From Lamellibrachia satsuma (Eukaryota; Annelida; Polychaeta; Sabellida; Siboglinidae): DNA of 64,000 bases. The stretch is from positions 1,081,867 through 1,145,866 of the forward strand of contig BSQZ01000095.1 in assembly GCA_033239005.1 (NCBI GenBank), read 5' to 3'. This document shows positions 27,001 through 36,000 of the stretch, one piece after another. Every line of letters begins with the position of its first letter. Within the stretch, counting starts at the first letter, position 1. The notes below the pieces were generated by a model. The model ran no database searches. It was not told the DNA's origin and was given only the letters and a program-made list of their open reading frames with translations. Made by a program: the position numbers and the translations under genes.

Positions 27001-30000
27001 CTTGCACAATGCTGCCTTCACCAAAAAAATAACATCAAGCGTGCAATTTGTGCAGCAGGTGTAGCTGTGATGTCCCCGCCAAGCCGTGACCCACACCCAG
27101 GCCAGTAACACAACAAACGCTCGGACAAACCTGTCGTACATTCGTCGCAGACAAACGGCTCTGCAGGCGCGGACTTGAGACCGAGACAGCTGAGATGGAA
27201 CGAGCTGTGGCACGCCGTCGTCGGGCCATTGCATGTGATCAGCTCACCTGGCTTCTCACACAATAAACACACGTTCTCCTTCTTCAACGGCCCAGCGTTG
27301 CTTAAACGGAACAGCTCGATCTCTGCGACCTCGTCGGTTGACTCTGACGATTTGGTCTTGTGTCTCGCTGCACTTCCAGGTGGGATTTCATCACCCTGGA
27401 GATCAACATGTCCAATGAAATAAGTGGAGACAGCCAACAGGGTCATTCCTACGATGGTGACCAAGCCTGGTGTTAGTAGGATTCTCTCAGTAATGCTTAT
27501 GTACGGGTAATCATTACATTTGTTTTGTGATTATATATGTAAATGTTTACATTTTACTATGCATATAATGAACATTGTTCTAAACAAATTACTATTACAA
27601 ATGTCTACTTTGCTTTTCCACCTATTGCTGTAGTCAAATAAAGCATTTCTAAAAAACTTGAACAAGATTTTAGTTGTTATGATTCATTAAATAAACCAAT
27701 CCAAACACAATTAAGACATAAAGACACTGTATTATGTATTAAAACGGAATTAATATACAAAGAACAAATTAAATATATTAGTATTATACACACAGTCAAC
27801 ATGCTCTACACAACACATAGATGCAGTCGATTTCATAATCAGACAGGTATGAAATTTCAATGGAACTATTTACATGATGCGGACAAAGACATTTGAATTA
27901 TTTTAAAACTGAATGACAACCGACTGAGACGATAGAGAGAAAAAATCCAGAACTTTGAATTTTCTAAAATTATTTCAATGGAAATATGTCCCAACCTTGA
28001 CACTGCTGGCTTGTGATTGGCCGTCCTCGCTCTCGTCCTTAGTTGATCTTGCATCCGGCATCTGAAACATAGAGGTCATCCTTCGTAAGCAAACACATCA
28101 TTCCTTTAATGTTGAATTTGATTAACCCTACGAATGGTCAAAACTGCTATTTTTTTGCAATTTACTTGGATTCCTTTAAAAATAATAACGTTGCTAATAA
28201 TTATCATAAAATATTATTATGTTGTGCACCAAAGCCTCTTTTACTTACAACACAATGATAATAACACCATCACTTCATCAAACCACAAACAAATAACAAT
28301 CTGAATTGTATCACAATAGATAGAAAAATACCTACATTCACTTTGCTATCGGACAATTACTGAGCAGATGTGTACCATTACTTGGCCAGCACCAGATGGC
28401 TGTAGTGAAAGCAAATGTTAATTACCCATACTTCGCCTGCGCCGGACGCAACACTCTCGATGATATCATCGATTTCTTTCTCAGTCAAATCTTTCTTAAT
28501 TTCCTCAGTTTTGATGACAGGAACTGTTGCTGCAGTCTGTAAACAAGAGATAATCTTACAGTTCACTGCTAACAGACTGTTTACACGTAGGGTATGCTGC
28601 AGAGGACATCAATAAATATCCCAATCCAACAAAATAGGCAGACAAATGTGTGTATCCACTGGCTACAATAAATCCAAACTAGCTGCATTACCATTTACAG
28701 ATCAATCAAATTTATATTATACCCTTGTCACGCAATACATTTTTGGTCCCCAGTTTTGGTAGCATGGCCTAGATTCTGGAAAAGTAATGGTCACCACTAA
28801 TGTTTAGGCCAAACTAAATCCCTTCACTTGTCTTTCATACTAATGCACTACAACACATAAACACATGCTACGCATCTAAAAATGAACCTTCCAACTAAAT
28901 AGACAATTTGTGCTTCCACTGTCAACTCCAGTCTCGTGTTGAGAAGAGTCCACAAAAGTCTTCAAATATCACACAAATATGGGTACGCCATATCCTTGCC
29001 CAAGCTGAACCACCCTCCAACATAACAACTTACAATGGCCACATAAGAACATAGCAAACCCATTCAATCTAAGTTGACAACTCCCAGAAATGTCTTAAAG
29101 GGAAACCAAAGGCATTATTTTGGGCCTTTGCCCCTATAAGAATGCCTAAAAACTAACCATTTGCAACACTCGATTAAGAGAACTGTCAAATCGGAACATG
29201 AGGAGGTTAGTAAACAATGAATGAATGGACTATCTTGCCAAATAAGTTGATTTTAAATGCAAACAGCATGTCCAAACTTATCGAAAAGTAGGTGACTAAA
29301 ATTGTCCGCGTCTACGATCAGGAGTTTAAGGCACTGCATGCTCCTCAAAAATTTATATTTTTCGCGATTTAATCTTTTCTGGTCATTTTCATGTTTTGTC
29401 ATATTGGTGTACTATCAACATCTAACTTTCAATCTGTGTGTTTTACGAATATATTCGTAAAATGCAATAAAAACGAGCATTTGTAGCATGCCCACTGTTT
29501 TAGAGTAATTACTTTACGTAATCGAAAAATACGTTTTTTGAAGCCGCGTGCGCCGCCATCTTTGTAAACAACCCAACAACATATAGATTTTGACCATTTC
29601 GACTTAGAAGACGACCCCCCCTTTGCTAGTCAGCGCAGCTACTATTGGTCAATCTCAGCCACACCCCCAAGTGTGCCACGCTGATTGGTTTTCAGGCAGC
29701 CTACTACGTCACAAAGCAATTTCCCGTCTTACACCATTGCAGTTTTTCTACGCTTTGATGTGCTTTAGAGTAATTTACGTAATATGTCCGGAATGCACTT
29801 GAAATCTAAGCAGCAGTTTAGTACGAAACCAAGTTCTCAACGCCGCCAGTTGAGTTTTGCACGTTCTATGATCGGCAAGCAGGCGAAAAGTGGTGGTGAA
29901 AACACCGGGAATTCCGATGTGCCGATGTCCAGTGGCAGCACCAGTGATAGTGTAGTTGAGTCTGAGGAGATGTCATCGTCAACAGATCAGGGTGTAAGTA

Positions 30001-33000
30001 TTAGTTATCATTGTTTGCGTCACATTATTCATGATTATCTGGCAAAATTTCGGGGACTCCTGTGTCTCGAGTGTAGTGCGCCCATACTGAAGAGATATGC
30101 CCTCGATCACTGCCTCGGCCTTGTGTGCATGTACGAGACATACTGTACAACATGCAGGTTTGTGTTGAACTCGATGCTGTCGTCTGAATAATGAATATTA
30201 TACACCATTAACAAGAGCATGAACTGGAGAAGCTCTCTGTGCAATATTGGTACTGCAGCTCTATTTTGTGTGTTGGTGCGGTGGGATTGTGGAGTGACGA
30301 TGGACACATATTTGTGGGGTGGTTGTGTCTGAATTTTTTTATTCATGTTTTCAACCAACCAAATGATGACCATTGTATACCATTAGAAAGAGCATGAACT
30401 GGAGAATCTCACTTTGAAATTTTAGTACTGTAGCTCTATTTTTGCATGTGAAATTTCATATTGAAATGTCTACAAACTTTGAAGCTGTTTTATTCAATAA
30501 AATGTTTTTGAACGACAAGACATCTCTCGTATGGTAGAACTCAGCTATTTATCAACAGAATCATTTGACATTTTCAGAAGGTCATCCCAATATAATGTGC
30601 AATATTGTGACAGTTTCTGATTTGAGATGCAACATATAGATTGCATAGTATTATTACTTTTATGAAAAAATTTACTTTTGGACATGTTACTAAGATTGAA
30701 AAAATCATATAAATTTTATTTGGAGACCCAAAAAAACAACTGTCACAATTTGCATATGTATGTAGTCAATCAATGTGCCAAGTTAGAACAAATTTGGTCT
30801 AGCCATTGTCCAGATGTAGCAATCACGGTGAATCAACTGAAATCCAAGATGGACGCCGTAATAAATTATCAATTAAGTTATCATTAACTATTAATTTGTT
30901 TTCCCAAGTACAAAATGTTGCAAACAAGCAGCAAAATAATAGTCTTAATATCCGTGCATAATATATGAATGTCTGTCCATTAACAGTGACAATTATATCA
31001 TGTCTTCCCACCCCTCTCCCATATACATATCATGCAAAGAATCATCGCCGATGCTTCAGCTCAGATAGTTTCCATATATAATTCACACTGCACAGGTTGT
31101 GACTTCAGACGTCCATGAAACATGAAAATTGACTGCATGTAGCACTCCACAGACTTGCTTGCATCAAGTCAGTATAGGGTATAATGTATAGACTACAGAA
31201 ACAGGTTTATAAGAATATCCCCGTAATCAGCCTAGGCACCACTTCACTGAGGCATTTTATAAATGCAGCAGGCGTATGTGTGTTCATATACAATCATCAC
31301 GTTTGGTGACACGTCAGTCAATCATCACTAACTCTGAAGTTCTTGCTATATATAACATAGCATCCATACATGTCATATGGCACTGTGTGATGCATAACAA
31401 GTTACTTCTGATCTGCTTCTGCAAAGTTTCTTTCGCCGTCGATTACGGCTGCAAAATCGACTTTCTTCGCCGACCATCGATTTGCAGCATTGCATTCACT
31501 CAGTCGCTTCCGTACAAGCTTCGATTTTTCTTTGGCGGCATCTCGATTAAACTATCTATTTCACTCAAAATATCGTTCACTGACCAGCTGTCAAAAATTC
31601 TCCGTAGCAACAACAACAATAATGTTAACAGGAAACTAAACAACGCATAGCATCGTGGGATTGATTTGCCTCGTCTTGAGAATTTTTTTCCAGAAAAACG
31701 CATCATAAAACCGCGAGGAGGCAGAACGAACCCCCGAACTTGCTTTCGGCCAGTTCTGTGTCTCATTTGCATATGTTCAATGCTAAATAAGGAGATCGTC
31801 GGGAATTTGGACCTGGTTTCAACGCAGGAAAATTCTACTTTGGAAGAAAGGGGCGTGACTACAACATAACTGACAAATAGCCAAGAAGACGGCAGTTTTT
31901 CTGATACCAAACAAAATTGCGTACAGTGAACGAATGTGGTCGTTGTCAAGACACAAACATTGACATTTTTGGCATGCTTCATCGATTCACATTTTTATTG
32001 TCATTTTGCATTGGATGTGCCATCTAAGTTAGTGCTAAAATAGTGACTTAGCGGTGAGTAACTGTTAAAAAACGATCTTTGTTGTGAAGTAGATATATCA
32101 ATCTGTCAATAAGTGAACAAAACAAAAATTGTCCAAAAAATAATTTCTTACGTATTTCAGACTACCGTGTCTGGCCTTAAAGTAGAAGTTGTGGGAAACC
32201 CAGTCAGCACTCTTGACATAGGATTCTGAACAAAAGTGGCGCTGCCCATGCAAAAAAGATTTTCGCTGTTCAACAAGGTATATTTAGTTAACTACTTGCA
32301 GGGTTTTTGTTAAGTGTGGCTATAGCAGGGACCATGAACCCCAAAGCAGGGATCACTTATTATGCTCAGTCTGTGGCCGAGTTACTACATATCACAGACC
32401 ACTGTGGATACATCAGGAACTTATATATACCTGCATTTTAGGATGTAACATCAATGAATGATAAGCAGAAAGACAATGTGTGCACGAAAATACAAAAATA
32501 TCACTGTAATTTCCCAGAGTGATTTCAGCAGCCTGTGTTTCATTGTTGTGTCCATGTTGCTATCATATGTTGTCACGGATACTGGTAGTAACCTCTTGGT
32601 TCACTAGGAATGTAGTTACTATACTTTAAGAATAATACAGCCTTAAATTTGGACTTTTCCGATATTTTACGAATTTCAACACCCAAAATAGGCCAATAAT
32701 GTCCATACACATGTTCATGACCGCGTACCAAATTAATGAAAATATTACGAATTATCGCACAGCAACAAATAGCAAAGGTTAATAGTACCTTGTTGGCATG
32801 AACATTGGAAATGGTCGTGTGTGCCAACTTTGTGCTTTTCCAAAATGAAAAACTATTACTATTTGAAAAAGAAAATGTTAAAATTTTCACCCTGCCACCA
32901 GATAATTACCAAGTGGTTGTATGTCCCTATGTCCAATGGAGAAAATGTAGCCATATATATTAGCTACAAAATAAAACCGAATCAAATGTTTAGAACTATT

Positions 33001-36000
33001 ATTTTTATGATTTTTTTCTAACCGTCTGAACTAGCATAATAATACGATTCACTAATGCTGTCACGCAATTTGTGGAAATAATGACACGGAAACTTGAAAT
33101 AATCCGGCCTAAAGTGAACTGATATAGAACGAAGTGGTGGAAAACAAAATTGCTACTACTACTGCTACTAGAGTAATACCAAAATCAGTTTGAACCCATT
33201 TCGCAATGATTGCATGGGCCAAATTTGGCCTAGTGGTCACCCCTAGAGTGAAAGCTAAAAAAAAATGTGTAGCATTGCACTAGAAAGTTATGTAGTGATA
33301 ATATGCCTCAAGGCCAGGGTCGAAAAAAAATCATAATTTTTATTTTAAAAAATCGGATGGTATATAGATATTTGTATAGATGTTTAAATTTGCACAGGGT
33401 ACATGATTTTTGCTTATATAAAGACATTAGACAATGTCCACAAGGCCTTACCCCCTGTAGTTGCATAATCTGTCTTGGAAAGGAAAGCATGCTGTGTGTC
33501 TGTGGCTGTAGCAGTGGTAATTATTGTTTGCCTATAGGGTGGATTAGCACCTGTCCAGGACTCTGTGTACTCTAAGGGTCTCTAACCAGAATACAAACTG
33601 GTACAGTATTAAACAACTGAATCAACATACTTGATTGGTAACAACCAGCTATAAGTGGACTTTAACTCAGGGCTTTTGTGTTGAAAAGATACTTCCTCTG
33701 GAAGACAAGTTTGTGTGGCTTCACTGCATTCAGAAAGGGAATAGCTCAAATATACACAATGTCATAAAATATTTGACTATCACGCTATCTGGTGACAATA
33801 CAGCTACACAAGTGTGTGCACTTTGTGTCTTGAATTAAAAAACATACAAAACTATGTTGATATCGATGCTTGTAAACAATTATTTGTGTTAAATTCATAT
33901 AAATCAGCGATTAAACGACCGGAAATAAAAAATCATAAATCAATGATTTTTTTGAAGTGATTTAAATCAAACAACCCTGCTCAAGGCAAACCCTAAAACA
34001 GTGGGGGAAGGACTTGAATACAACAATTACCTTTGCAGCTTTCTGGGGAGTTGTTAAGAATATCTCGCCCTCCGCCTCCAGCTTCTTCTTTGAAGGTCGA
34101 CTCACACGTCCTGACCTTTGAACTACAGCTACAAACAATGGAAGAAAAGGTGAACTTAGCAAAACAAAAGAAAGGAAAAGCCATCACCTACAGAGGATCT
34201 TGTACAACCAAACAGAGAAACGAGGTTATAAGAAAGCTTAATTTTATGGAGGTCAACCAAACTGAATTTACAATACAACTGTCAGTATAGTTACTCAAAT
34301 GTGTAAAGTAACACATGGTTTTCATGTTAAGAATATGCATTTACTATAAACTGGACTGTATAGTATCGTTGACACTTTAGTTTTCAATTGCAAAAATGTT
34401 CTACATTTCTACAGAAACTAATTTACAACATACTTTGACAACCAATCACAAGATTGCATAATTAACCCTGTAACAGTGTACTCCGTTTGATTAATTATCA
34501 ACTGTACGTAGCAAAACACCCCATTCCCTTCAACACGTGTTCAGTATGTTTTGATATCGAAATGTTTATTTGTTTAAAAAATTGCTGCAGTCTGATGACT
34601 GGTTGAACAGAATGTGTCGGCTACTGCACCGACAGGAGAAACAACAATTGAAGAGATAATAAAAATGTAATGGTTCAAACAAACTTGTTATTATGCCAGA
34701 AAGAACACTAGTTTGGTAAACAAAGACCAAAATATGTTACATAATTTGAGCTTGGATGCAAATAGCAAGGCCATATCGTATGGGCAAGAATAGGAATAGA
34801 TGTATACAAATATATTTTCATTTGGCAAGCAAACATTGCCAGAATACCGACGCGGCCCATGAAATTAAGCTATTGTGTTCAATACGGTCTTCCTAGTACA
34901 CCACCAACATTATATTCTTAATAGTAGATACAGATGGTTCTGATTTAGTAACTCTTATAGGCGCATCGGCCGAAAACCATGATTTTTGTTTCCCTTTAAT
35001 ATTACACACAACACTGTATTACACACAACACTCTAACATTACACACAACACTCTAACATTACACACAACACTCTAACATTACACACAACATCTGTAAATT
35101 CTGCCAGTTTCTGACTAAAACTTACCACCGACAGACTTGGTCATCATCTCCGTGATGTTCGTCACATCAGACCCCATGGGTATGAACTTTGCCCTCTCAT
35201 CGTCATTCAACCCGTCCCACAATTCCTGCAATCGTTTCTCGACCTGTTCATCAGTGTCAGTCGGATTCTCCTCACGTACAGAATCCCGCCGCTTCTGGCA
35301 GAAAACAGCAAACTGAGTCGCGAACTGGTCGGCTAGTTTCCTCGGTGACGACCGTTGACCTCTTAAATGACGCATCCGTTTCCGCGGTGGGGAAGACAGC
35401 AAAGGTGATGCCACTGCGATTCCATCAACGCTAGCCTCGTCCGTAGCCTGCACTTTCCGTTTAACATATTTGCGCTTTTGAACAGCAACACCGTTTGACA
35501 GTGATGACGCCTGCTGGTCATCGGGAGACGTTTTTGCTGCAGCGGGATCTGTCGGCTCATAGACAAACGTGTATGTCTGCTGGCGTTCAAGACGGGTCAT
35601 TGGGAGCGCCTCCTCAGTAGCACACACTGCCACTTCCCACGCCTTGCGCCGACTCTGTTTCACTAGGTACCTATCACGGTCCTTTTTGTGTTTCGCAATC
35701 ATCTCCACGCAAAACCGGTCAAACGCTTTCTTACCCTCGAAGGATATCATTGATCCTTCCGCGACCCACCCCCGCTCGGCTTCGTTGCCGAAAAACTGCA
35801 CGTGGTAGAGCCGTGTCTGCCTGATGCCACCTGGTGGAATAAATAAATAAACTGTAACTGCAAACATTATGCAAGACAACGATAGTTCGTATATCGATTT
35901 CGGGATTGCCTAATTCTTTTGTTTTGAAAAGCCTGAGTTCAGGTTTTGCACGGTAGAAGTTTTTGTGTTATTATCATACAGTGAGACCAATTCATGGGTT

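Noticed and set aside
31500..31982. 160-codon minus-strand frame antisense to the plus repeats
   Set aside because: Mixed composition, a hydrophobic Leu run from CAACAACAA complement and no recognisable motif. An overlapping frame ending in [11 protein letters not shown] is more protein-like but is closed upstream by a stop; left as possible transposon debris.
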